57,229 nt of DNA, taken from contig JAZQQM010000038.1 of assembly GCA_045629045.1 (NCBI GenBank), positions 1-57,229 on the forward strand. Direction: 5' to 3'. Shown here piece by piece: positions 35,306 through 43,082 of the stretch. This DNA comes from JAILLW01 sp045629045. GTDB lineage: Bacteria; Bacillota; Clostridia; Lachnospirales; Lachnospiraceae. The translations under genes and the position numbers were made by a program. Under the pieces are notes generated by a model. That model had not been told where the DNA came from, did not search any database, and saw only the letters and a program-made list of their open reading frames with translations. Position 1 is the stretch's first letter; each line of letters starts with the position of its first letter.

Positions 35306-36010
35306 TTACATCCAATCTTTGGGAATAAACGCTTCAACAAGAAGCTCACGGTATATTCCGCCGAGGGAATATAACCCCGCTGCAATTACCGAAGCATACT
35401 TTACCGCTCCCTTGTAGTTCAAATGTGTATGATCATCTTTACCATCTGCAAATCCCGGATAAATTCCGGGCTCAACCACAACATGAAGTTCTGCTGCAGC
35501 CTCAGCACCGGATTCTGTAAGTATTTTCCGGCTTTCGGTATACAAATCGATGCAAGGAACATTTTCTTCTTCAGCGACCTGCTTCATTCCCAAAACATAG
35601 TCCGTATGTTCTCCGGCCCCGAGAACTCCGTTCTCATCAAAGCAGCGCCTCTCGACTGGTGTAATAAGTATCGGATATGCGCCCTTTTCTCTTGCACATC
35701 CGATAAATATCCGAAGATTATCTTTAAAAGATGAAAACGGCTCCGTATATCTTGTCGGGTCCTTTATTTTTTCATCATTATGTCCAAACTGAATAAAGAG
35801 GAAGTCACCCTTATCTATCCGCTCACTTATGGCGTTCAGTCTTCCTTCATCAATGAAGCTCTTTGTGGAACGGCCGTTTTTAGCATGATTAGAAACCTCA
35901 GTTTCAGGCTTTACGAACAAATGCATAACCTGACCTATTCCGGTCTGCGGATAGGTTGTAATATCGTTATACTGAACGGTCGAATCTCCGGCCCAATATA
36001 TGTTTTTCAT
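35306..36010 (-). CDS. Rhamnogalacturonan acetylesterase, CE12
   Basis: This SGNH hydrolase removes acetyl groups from galacturonate residues of rhamnogalacturonan. I start at the ATG at 36010 (GGAG 10 bases upstream), which gives 234 residues. The longer frame from 36100 would run into the transporter gene upstream. Catalytic residues fit the family: Ser10 in GDST, the KNGRS oxyanion segment at 44-48, Asn78 in GHND, and Asp193 with His196 in DDHTH. No signal peptide is present. Confidence 0.9.
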   Translation of the reverse strand: MKNIYWAGDSTVQYNDITTYPQTGIGQVMHLFVKPETEVSNHAKNGRSTKSFIDEGRLNAISERIDKGDFLFIQFGHNDEKIKDPTRYTEPFSSFKDNLRIFIGCAREKGAYPILITPVERRCFDENGVLGAGEHTDYVLGMKQVAEEENVPCIDLYTESRKILTESGAEAAAELHVVVEPGIYPGFADGKDDHTHLNYKGAVKYASVIAAGLYSLGGIYRELLVEAFIPKDWM

Positions 36011-36027
36011 AAAAATCAAACTCCGTA

Positions 36028-37029
36028 TTATAGTAATCCGAATGCTCTGGCAAGTGCGATAACCACAAACAGGCTCAGCATAGATATTAAAGAAGTCCAT
36101 ACAACAAGCTGTCCTGCCAGCTGCCCGTCATTATCCATCGCCTCCGCCATAACTGCAGAAGCAACCGCAACAGGAGTAGCAAACAGCGATATTAATGCTG
36201 CAAATACTTCAGGCCCGAAATCAAGCACTCCCATACCTGTCAGAATTCCGGCTACGCCAACACCCAGAAGCGGTGCAAAAATGTTTCTGCCGACAACTCC
36301 TACAGTCAGCTGTTTCTTATACCCGCTCAGGCGCTTAAAGTCAAACTGTCCTCCCAGAATAATAAGTGCAAGCGGTGTCGCTGCTCTTGATACATATCCG
36401 ATTGCAGAATTTATAAACGTCATTTTTTCTACTGCATGAGCAAATTCGGTATCCGCAAGATACATTCTGCCAACCGCAAATACAATTCCGCTCAGAACTC
36501 CCAAAATCAAAGGATTCTTTATAATGTCTTTAAATATCTTTTTTACATCTATTTTGATTTTTTCGCCCTTATAAACTGACAGAACAATTACCCCGGCGAT
36601 ATTAAACAACGGAATTGAAAACATAGACAAAATGGCTGCAACTCTTATTCCGCTGCTTCCCCCAATCAGTTCAGAAAGAGGTACTCCGATTAATGCGAAG
36701 TTTGACCTGAATACGCACTGATGGAGAACGCCCTTTTGCTTTACATCCGGTATCATAAACGACACCAGATATCCGGACAGTATCAGCAATGCAATAATCA
36801 CAATCGAATATACAATAACATCCGCCCTGATCATTGACATGTCTTCAATGTCTGCAATATTTTTAAACAGCAGCACAGGAAGACAAACATAAAAAACCGT
36901 CTTGTTTCCGATTTTCAAAAACTCTTTTGTAAAGAAACCCTTGACCTTTAATATATATCCTATGAGTATCAGGATAATCAGCGGAAGAATCGAATTGACG
37001 GTAAAAAGTAAAATTTGACCGATATTCAT
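36028..37029 (-). CDS. AEC-family (auxin efflux carrier-like) transporter
   Basis: This 333-residue membrane protein has about ten helices, with the N-terminal LILIGYILKVKGFFTKEF motif typical of the AEC/bile-acid-related carriers. It sits between GH4 and CE12 genes (6 and 17 bp gaps), so its cargo is probably an organic acid or uronate connected with pectin breakdown. Direction of transport is not evident. AEC proteins often move dicarboxylates or malate. Confidence 0.87.
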   Translation of the reverse strand: MNIGQILLFTVNSILPLIILILIGYILKVKGFFTKEFLKIGNKTVFYVCLPVLLFKNIADIEDMSMIRADVIVYSIVIIALLILSGYLVSFMIPDVKQKGVLHQCVFRSNFALIGVPLSELIGGSSGIRVAAILSMFSIPLFNIAGVIVLSVYKGEKIKIDVKKIFKDIIKNPLILGVLSGIVFAVGRMYLADTEFAHAVEKMTFINSAIGYVSRAATPLALIILGGQFDFKRLSGYKKQLTVGVVGRNIFAPLLGVGVAGILTGMGVLDFGPEVFAALISLFATPVAVASAVMAEAMDNDGQLAGQLVVWTSLISMLSLFVVIALARAFGLL

Positions 37030-37035
37030 AATCTG

Positions 37036-38439
37036 TTATTTCCATCCTTCCGGAAGGTATTTTATTGTATTTGCAATCATATCATCAGCAAGTGCCTTTA
37101 ATTCAGTTTCACTCAGTCTTCCTGCTATCAAAGGATCAGAGGCAAACGCTTCATATACGGATTCTTTGTCACAGTTCAATGCTGCCTTTAAAATTCTTTC
37201 ATGATTCATTACATGAGGAATAATCAGATCATATAACTGTTTAGGAAGTTCACCGGCAAATACAGGTCTGATTGAATCACGGCTGAAGAGTGCATTTGTC
37301 TCAACCACTGCATCCTTCGGAAGATTAGGTATTTGTGCGCAGCTGTTCGGAATATTTACATTGCTGACAACTCTGTCAAGTCCGCATAATGCCTTTATCA
37401 ACAGTATTCCTTCCTCACCTGTTGCCTTAAGTTCGATTTCTTCCTCAAAAGAAGCAAGTCTGCGGCTTTTTGCCAGTCTTTCCTGCAGATCATTTTTTCT
37501 CCAGGCTACGGTGGTCAAACCGTAATCCCAGCTTTCAACAGTTGCAGGATCTTTTAGATATGTATCTCCGGGCATAAATTCAACAAGATGTCTGTCACCT
37601 GCCGCTGCAATAAGTCCGAAACGATTAAACAGATCAAACTTTACTCTGTGCTTGCATTTAAAGCTTTTATTCGACCAGTTATCAAAGTTTTCGGGACAAT
37701 ACCCGGTCTCCATATTCTTCTCGATATAGCTGCGATAAATCGGGAATATATCGATTCCCTTATAAGAAGCAGACGAAAACCATGTAAAGTGATTGATACC
37801 CATTACATTTACAACAATCTCGTGACGTTCAGGTGCTTCTTCCGTAATGCCCTCTTCTTTAAGAATTCCGGCAAGGACCTCTTCCGTTCCGAATACTTCA
37901 TGACAGCATCCGAATGCCTTGATTTCAGGGAATACGTGATAAAGAGTCTTAACGCAAAGCGACATCGGATTGGTGTAGTTAATTACCCAGGCATCAGGGC
38001 AATATTCCTTAATCTTCTCAGCAAACTCAGCAAACATCGGAAGTGTTCTGAGTGCTCGAACCATTCCGCCGGGACCTGCAGTATCTCCTACAGACTGATA
38101 AATGCCGTGCCTTTCGGGTGTATGTACGTCGCTTTCCATTTCATCGAAGGTTCCGGGTAATATTGAAATAACAACAAAGTCCGCACCTGTCAGCGCCTCT
38201 TCATAGCTATCCTTTACGGAATAGTGCCATTTTCCGGCGGCATCGCTTCGCTCAGAAAGATGGTTTCCTATTATCTCGTTGCTCTTTGCCGCATCACGAT
38301 CAATATCGAAAAGTCGAATATTACCGGATAATTTATCCTCCAGTGCAAGATCGGTCATAAAGGTTCGAGCCCAACCTCTTGAGCCTCCTCCGATATAACA
38401 AATATTTACATCTTTCATTCTGCCGTTTTCATATATCAT
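37036..38439 (-). CDS. GH4 glycosidase, alpha-galacturonidase-like (LplD type)
   Basis: This NAD- and metal-dependent enzyme is related to Bacillus LplD, an alpha-galacturonidase. The ATG at 38439 is chosen for the AGGGGA site upstream, giving 467 residues. Motifs are the Rossmann loop YIGGGSRGW (15-23), NYTNPMS (154-160), the metal-binding CCHEVFG (178-184) and GINHFTWF. GH4 acts by oxidation at C3 and elimination, unlike other glycosidases. It starts the GH4-AEC-CE12-GH28-isomerase operon. Confidence 0.85.
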   Translation of the reverse strand: MIYENGRMKDVNICYIGGGSRGWARTFMTDLALEDKLSGNIRLFDIDRDAAKSNEIIGNHLSERSDAAGKWHYSVKDSYEEALTGADFVVISILPGTFDEMESDVHTPERHGIYQSVGDTAGPGGMVRALRTLPMFAEFAEKIKEYCPDAWVINYTNPMSLCVKTLYHVFPEIKAFGCCHEVFGTEEVLAGILKEEGITEEAPERHEIVVNVMGINHFTWFSSASYKGIDIFPIYRSYIEKNMETGYCPENFDNWSNKSFKCKHRVKFDLFNRFGLIAAAGDRHLVEFMPGDTYLKDPATVESWDYGLTTVAWRKNDLQERLAKSRRLASFEEEIELKATGEEGILLIKALCGLDRVVSNVNIPNSCAQIPNLPKDAVVETNALFSRDSIRPVFAGELPKQLYDLIIPHVMNHERILKAALNCDKESVYEAFASDPLIAGRLSETELKALADDMIANTIKYLPEGWK

Positions 38440-38463
38440 AATCTTTATCCCCTTTGCATAAAA

Positions 38464-38504
38464 TAAATCAGGCATGCGGAGCACTCAATCCCCACACGCC
38501 TGAT
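38464..38504 (-). terminator. Terminator after the ABC transporter operon
   Basis: The arms ATCAGGC (38467-38473) and GCCTGAT (38498-38504) close a larger partly paired loop, with a T-rich tail TTTATTTTAT on the minus strand. It lies 20 bp after the ATPase stop. The GH4 operon begins just 25 bp further, so read-through may drive it. Confidence 0.65.
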
Positions 38505-38523
38505 AATCAATCTTTTGTGTTAC

Positions 38524-39621
38524 TTATTCCCTGGAAATAACTTCTTCCGTTTCAACATCAAACAGATAAATATATTCATGAGGAATTGCAAATGTTATTT
38601 GTGTATCCATATCAGGAGTCTCATGCGGATCGATTTTAAGTATCGAAGATACACCGTCAATATCAATATAGACGTTGGTGTTGTCGCCAAGAAGCTCCGT
38701 AAGTTCCACAACTGCGTTCATCTTAACGGCATCCTTGCATTCATCAGCCTTTGAAAGAACAATATGCTCGGGTCTGAAACCAAACACTACCTTCTTTCCT
38801 TCAAGTGAATCAAGCAGAGGCTTTTTTACGAACGCACTGAAATCAATAACATTGCTTCCGACTGTCATGCTGCCGGATTCTATCTCTCCTGTAATGAAGT
38901 TCATAGGCGGCTCACCGATGAATCCTGCCACGAACATATTTGCAGGATGAAAATAAAGCTCATAAGGAGTTCCGACCTGCTGAATATATCCTTCCTTCAT
39001 AACAACGATACGATCGGCCATGGTCATCGCTTCGATCTGATCATGAGTTACATATATGGTTGTTGCACCTGTCTGACGATGAATCTGAGTTATTTCGGAA
39101 CGCATGGTTACACGCTGCTTTGCGTCGAGGTTTGACAAAGGCTCATCCATAAGGAATATTCCAACCTTACGAATAATGGCACGTCCTACCGCAACACGCT
39201 GTCTTTGTCCTCCCGAAAGTTCACGAGGTTTACGATCAAGGTAATCAGTAAGTCCGAGGACCTTCGCAGTAGCAAGAACCTTCTCCTCGATTACATCTTC
39301 GTCAACGCCCTGCAGTGTAAGTCCGAAGCTCAAATTCTCATATACTGACATATGAGGATAAAGCGCATAACTCTGGAATACCATTGCAATGCCTCGATCA
39401 CGCGGGCTCTTCTCATTTACACGCTTGCCATCAATAAGGAACTCACCCTTACTGATATTTTCAAGACCTGCAATCATACGAAGAGTAGTCGATTTACCGC
39501 ATCCTGAAGGACCAACAAATACAATAAATTCACCTTTATTAATCTCTAAGTTAAAGTTGTGAACCGCATGAAAGCCGTTGGGATAAATTTTATTAATGTC
39601 AGTTAATGAAATGTATGCCAT
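38524..39621 (-). CDS. MsmX/UgpC-type ABC ATPase (first copy)
   Basis: This 365-residue ATPase energises carbohydrate ABC importers. It has Walker A GPSGCGKST, the Q-loop in MVFQSYALYPHMSVYENL, signature LSGGQRQRVAVGRA, Walker B IFLMDEPLSNLDA and the switch His (YVTHDQIEAMTMAD). The C-terminal OB-fold TOBE domain spans about residues 240-365. It ends the transporter operon. A second ATPase of the same type lies 1.2 kb upstream. Confidence 0.92.
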   Translation of the reverse strand: MAYISLTDINKIYPNGFHAVHNFNLEINKGEFIVFVGPSGCGKSTTLRMIAGLENISKGEFLIDGKRVNEKSPRDRGIAMVFQSYALYPHMSVYENLSFGLTLQGVDEDVIEEKVLATAKVLGLTDYLDRKPRELSGGQRQRVAVGRAIIRKVGIFLMDEPLSNLDAKQRVTMRSEITQIHRQTGATTIYVTHDQIEAMTMADRIVVMKEGYIQQVGTPYELYFHPANMFVAGFIGEPPMNFITGEIESGSMTVGSNVIDFSAFVKKPLLDSLEGKKVVFGFRPEHIVLSKADECKDAVKMNAVVELTELLGDNTNVYIDIDGVSSILKIDPHETPDMDTQITFAIPHEYIYLFDVETEEVISRE

Positions 39622-39623
39622 AA

Positions 39624-40256
39624 TTATCTCCTGCTTTTTGCTTTAGCATCATCAATAATTCTTTTAAAGGTATTTTTTATTCCGATGAAGATAAGATCAA
39701 CAATCAGGTAGAACACTCCGAAAAGAATCGGTCCTACCGAAAGAATCTGCTCACCTTCAGTACCCTTCATATAATTAAGTCCTATATTAATCAATCCATA
39801 TATATACACAACAATATACAGACAAATATAACCGTAAATAAGATTCAGAAAAACGGACCAGAATTTTCTGACAGATACAAACAAATACTTATTATTGCTT
39901 CCGGGGCTGTTTTCAATGAAAATAATCATGTGATTAGTCAGCAAATCGGTCAAAATACCGAGCGCTGCACCCAGGACAAACAGCAAGTCAATCTGATTTG
40001 AAAGAACCGTTCCCAAACCGAAGAAGAAGAAAAAGCATATAGCGCCGCTGAACCACCATTTTATAAATAAAATCTTAATGAGATTCGGAATTTTAAATCT
40101 TTTACGACCGCTGACTTTTGCAATTTCCTCATCGGATATCTCAGGAGAATTCTCCTCGGTTGCATTTACGAGTCTCTCAACTGCATCCTTATTCAGATTG
40201 TAATAGCCTGATGTATCCTTTTTGCTTTCATTTACTTTGTTTTTATTTTTTGCCAT
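39624..40256 (-). CDS. Unrecognised membrane protein of the ABC operon
   Basis: The family is not recognised. The 210-residue protein has a charged, disordered N-terminus (about 55 residues) and then four hydrophobic helices, roughly 63-83, 88-108, 128-153 and 176-196. It begins inside the preceding stop (TAATG, one base overlap) and ends 2 bp before the ATPase gene, so it is tightly coupled to both. The position suggests an accessory membrane subunit of the importer. Confidence 0.75.
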   Translation of the reverse strand: MAKNKNKVNESKKDTSGYYNLNKDAVERLVNATEENSPEISDEEIAKVSGRKRFKIPNLIKILFIKWWFSGAICFFFFFGLGTVLSNQIDLLFVLGAALGILTDLLTNHMIIFIENSPGSNNKYLFVSVRKFWSVFLNLIYGYICLYIVVYIYGLINIGLNYMKGTEGEQILSVGPILFGVFYLIVDLIFIGIKNTFKRIIDDAKAKSRR

Positions 40257-40789
40257 TAATCCTCACTGACCTCGATAGAACCCAGAGTGCCGTTGTCTTC
40301 AACACTTATTGAAGTATTGACCTTCTTAAGGAGCTTTCCGTATACAGGCAGTAATGCAATAAGTACGGCCACTACGATAATCAATACCATATGAACAGTA
40401 ACGATGTTAAGTGCCTGACCGATATATAGCTCTTCTGCCATAACCTTATCGAATCCGTCTCTGCCCATAGCAGCCAGAATACGATAACGATAATTGTAAT
40501 CGCATACGCAAATAATCGCAAACATTACATATACCAGAGTAAGCATTACAGCATTCGGCTTCTTGCGCTTGGGAAATGCATTAAGAAAGCAAACAAACAC
40601 AAGCATCGAAAACAGCATGGTCACAAAACCGCACAGACCCATATTTGCTCCCTGAATCTTTGCTGTTGTATCTGATATTTTGGTCAGATTTATCGAATAA
40701 TAAATAAAGGTCACAGCAAGGGCCACAAGAGGAATATTCTGCGGTCTTCGCTTAAGTGAAACCATAAATTTACGTAAGAATTCTTTCAT
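40256..40789 (-). CDS. Unrecognised membrane protein of the ABC operon
   Basis: The family is not recognised. The 177-residue protein has four predicted helices, around residues 17-33, 45-67, 79-96 and 126-150, and short soluble ends. It starts 18 bp after the second ATPase gene and overlaps the next membrane gene by one base. It is co-transcribed between two ATPase genes, so a transport-related role is likely but not shown. Confidence 0.75.
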   Translation of the reverse strand: MKEFLRKFMVSLKRRPQNIPLVALAVTFIYYSINLTKISDTTAKIQGANMGLCGFVTMLFSMLVFVCFLNAFPKRKKPNAVMLTLVYVMFAIICVCDYNYRYRILAAMGRDGFDKVMAEELYIGQALNIVTVHMVLIIVVAVLIALLPVYGKLLKKVNTSISVEDNGTLGSIEVSED

Positions 40790-40807
40790 AATTCCGGATA
40801 CACTCCT

Positions 40808-41875
40808 TTATCTGATTGCATTTGTGGTCTCTTTGTCGAAGAAATGAACTCTATCAAAGGTAACCATAACCTCATCATTCTTCTTACATTCAGCCCACTC
40901 TCGGAACTTAGCGGTAATCTTTGCATTTCCGATATTTCCGTGAACAAGAGTAGTCTGTCCGAGATTCTCATTCAACGAAACTATCATTTTGATACCTTTT
41001 CCGTCAATACTTCTGACCGCATTCTCAGGTCTTACACCAAGAACAACTTCTTTGCCATCATAAGCATGTAAAAGTTCTCTTTGATCTGAAGGAATCTCAA
41101 AAGTAAAGTTTTCACTCACAAAATTCTCACCGCTTACTTTTCCTTCAAAGAAGTTCATGGGAGGCAGTCCTATGAAGCTCGCAACAAACAGATTTGCAGG
41201 TGTATCATAAAGCTCAAGCGGAGTACCTATCTGCTGAACATGTCCCATCGACATACATACGATTCTGTCAGCAAGTGTAAGCGCCTCTGTCTGGTCATGT
41301 GTAACATAGAGCATTGTTGCCTTCAATCTCTTATGAAGAAGAAGTATCTCACGTCTTGTCGCACCTCGAAGCTTAGCATCAAGGTTTGATAAAGGCTCAT
41401 CAAACAGGAATACCTTGGGAGTACGTACAATTGCACGTCCCATTGCAACACGCTGACGCTGACCTCCGGAAAGCTGGCCGGGTTTCTTGTTCAGCTGATC
41501 TGTAAGCCCGAGGATTTCAGCCGCAGCAAGAACCTTCTGATGAATAACATTCTTATTTTCTTTACGAAGAACAAGTGAAAATGCCATATTCTCATACACC
41601 GTCATATGAGCATAAAGAGCGTAATTCTGGAAAACCATGGCAATGTCACGATCCTTCGGGGGCATTGTGGTTATATCTTTTCCGTCGATAAGAAGGTGTC
41701 CTGATGAGATATCCTCAAGCCCGGCTACCATTCGAAGCGTGGTAGACTTACCACATCCCGAAGGACCTACCAAAACTATAAGTTCTCCGTCTTTTACATC
41801 CAGGTTGAAATCATATACAGCCTGAACCTTATTATCATATATTTTTTCCAGATGTTGCAGATTTAAACTAGCCAT
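40808..41875 (-). CDS. MsmX/UgpC-type ABC ATPase (second copy)
   Basis: This 355-residue ATPase has Walker A GPSGCGKST, Q-loop VFQNYALYAHMTVYENM, signature LSGGQRQRVAMGRA, Walker B VFLFDEPLSNLDA and switch His in YVTHDQTEAL. The C-terminal TOBE region diverges from that of the copy at 38524. It may form a heterodimer with that copy or serve the two permeases with different loads. GGAG precedes the ATG. Confidence 0.92.
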   Translation of the reverse strand: MASLNLQHLEKIYDNKVQAVYDFNLDVKDGELIVLVGPSGCGKSTTLRMVAGLEDISSGHLLIDGKDITTMPPKDRDIAMVFQNYALYAHMTVYENMAFSLVLRKENKNVIHQKVLAAAEILGLTDQLNKKPGQLSGGQRQRVAMGRAIVRTPKVFLFDEPLSNLDAKLRGATRREILLLHKRLKATMLYVTHDQTEALTLADRIVCMSMGHVQQIGTPLELYDTPANLFVASFIGLPPMNFFEGKVSGENFVSENFTFEIPSDQRELLHAYDGKEVVLGVRPENAVRSIDGKGIKMIVSLNENLGQTTLVHGNIGNAKITAKFREWAECKKNDEVMVTFDRVHFFDKETTNAIR

Positions 41876-41898
41876 TGCGAATTCTCCGGTAATAACAA

Positions 41899-42381
41899 TT
41901 ATTTTTTATCTTCAAGTTCCTTTAAGTAGCTATTAAGTTCCAAAGTCTTTGTAATTCCGATGATTCCCGAAACGATACAAAGAACACCTGATACAACAAG
42001 ATATAAAACAACTCTTGTATGCTGAGCAGGTCCCATCGCTGCTTCTTCGATTTCTCCTACTTTTACCATCGCAGCCGCAGCTCTTTTCGGAATAACAAAT
42101 ATTCTTAAAAACTGAAGTGCGCCGACAACCGCCAGAACACTTGAATAGCCGATGTTATAATTCTTTACTCCTTCGGAGCAAAGGAAAACAGTCAGCATAA
42201 ACAACAGGTTATATATAATTGAAGCTCCTGTAAGCCAATTATAATAATAGTTACCTATATCGGTTTTATATATACTGACAAAGTAGAACACATTTATAAG
42301 TATTGCGAGATATGCAAGTCCGGAAGAAACCGTATTCTTCGTATAACGAAGACGATCCTTGCGAATCATTTTTTCATCCAT
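41899..42381 (-). CDS. Unrecognised membrane protein of the ABC operon
   Basis: The family is not recognised. The 160-residue protein has four helices, about 18-37, 52-70, 78-97 and 125-143, and a short charged C-terminus. Codon use and compactness resemble the neighbouring membrane genes. It lies 4 bp after the gene at 42386 and before the second ATPase gene. Confidence 0.75.
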   Translation of the reverse strand: MDEKMIRKDRLRYTKNTVSSGLAYLAILINVFYFVSIYKTDIGNYYYNWLTGASIIYNLLFMLTVFLCSEGVKNYNIGYSSVLAVVGALQFLRIFVIPKRAAAAMVKVGEIEEAAMGPAQHTRVVLYLVVSGVLCIVSGIIGITKTLELNSYLKELEDKK

Positions 42382-42385
42382 ACCG

Positions 42386-42973
42386 TTATGCTTCCTTTCC
42401 CTCTCTGATGAGCTTATTCTCTTCCTTTGTCATTATTATTTTCCAAATCATATTGACGAGCAGTAATGCCGTCGAAGCAAGAAGTATTCCGAATACTACC
42501 TTGCCTGCATCAAACCAAAACGTTGATTCAATGTAAGGGCTGTCCCAAACCTCAGACCACATCTTAAGACTTTCAAAGTCAATAGTTGTCAAAAACTGTT
42601 CCTTATAGGCCATGATGTTCTTAATGCCCCAAAACGAATACCCTACACTGGCGCAAGTCATTGCACCGATTGCAACAAAGTTGCCCACGTAATACTTTCT
42701 TCTTACATGAGTCTGCATAATAATCATGAATACGGCAAGCAGTATAAGAATAATTCCGGCCTTTGTAAGCTCCCTGTTAAACGCCTGCATTTCATAAAAA
42801 ATCCCGGCACCGGGAACATATGCCGACTCAAGGTCAGAAGGCTCCGGAATCATAATATACAAGCTGTCATACAGGTCTGTAAGCAGACCTAACGAATATA
42901 CGAACACGATAGCACTCGCGATCAGTACAAAATAGCAGATCAGTTTCTGAAATGTCATCTGTTTCTTATACAT
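42386..42973 (-). CDS. Unrecognised membrane protein of the ABC operon
   Basis: The family is not recognised. The 195-residue protein has helices near residues 9-30, 72-90, 97-118 and 155-180, with a roughly 40-residue loop after helix 1 that is rich in acidic and aromatic residues. It follows the lipoprotein gene beyond a strong hairpin at 43027-43055, so it is expressed by read-through. A GGAGG site precedes the ATG. Confidence 0.75.
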   Translation of the reverse strand: MYKKQMTFQKLICYFVLIASAIVFVYSLGLLTDLYDSLYIMIPEPSDLESAYVPGAGIFYEMQAFNRELTKAGIILILLAVFMIIMQTHVRRKYYVGNFVAIGAMTCASVGYSFWGIKNIMAYKEQFLTTIDFESLKMWSEVWDSPYIESTFWFDAGKVVFGILLASTALLLVNMIWKIIMTKEENKLIREGKEA

Positions 42974-43026
42974 GGTGAATTGCCTCCGAATACAGTCATA
43001 TATGACTGATATCTGATTTTTTAAAA

Positions 43027-43055
43027 CTGCGGAAGGCGGCTTACGCCTTCCGCAG
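43027..43055 (-). terminator. Strong hairpin after the lipoprotein gene
   Basis: A perfect 12-bp GC-rich stem CTGCGGAAGGCG with its complement and a five-base loop lies 28 bp after the stop and is followed by TTTT on the minus strand. Six further genes of the operon lie downstream, so it probably acts as a partial terminator or 3' end protector that makes the binding protein more abundant than the rest. Confidence 0.8.
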
Positions 43056-43082
43056 CGATAACTTAAATTGTTACTTTAAAGA

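Noticed and set aside
38485..38523. Riboswitch in the gap before GH4
   Set aside because: The hairpin fits a terminator of the upstream operon, and no known aptamer features are visible.
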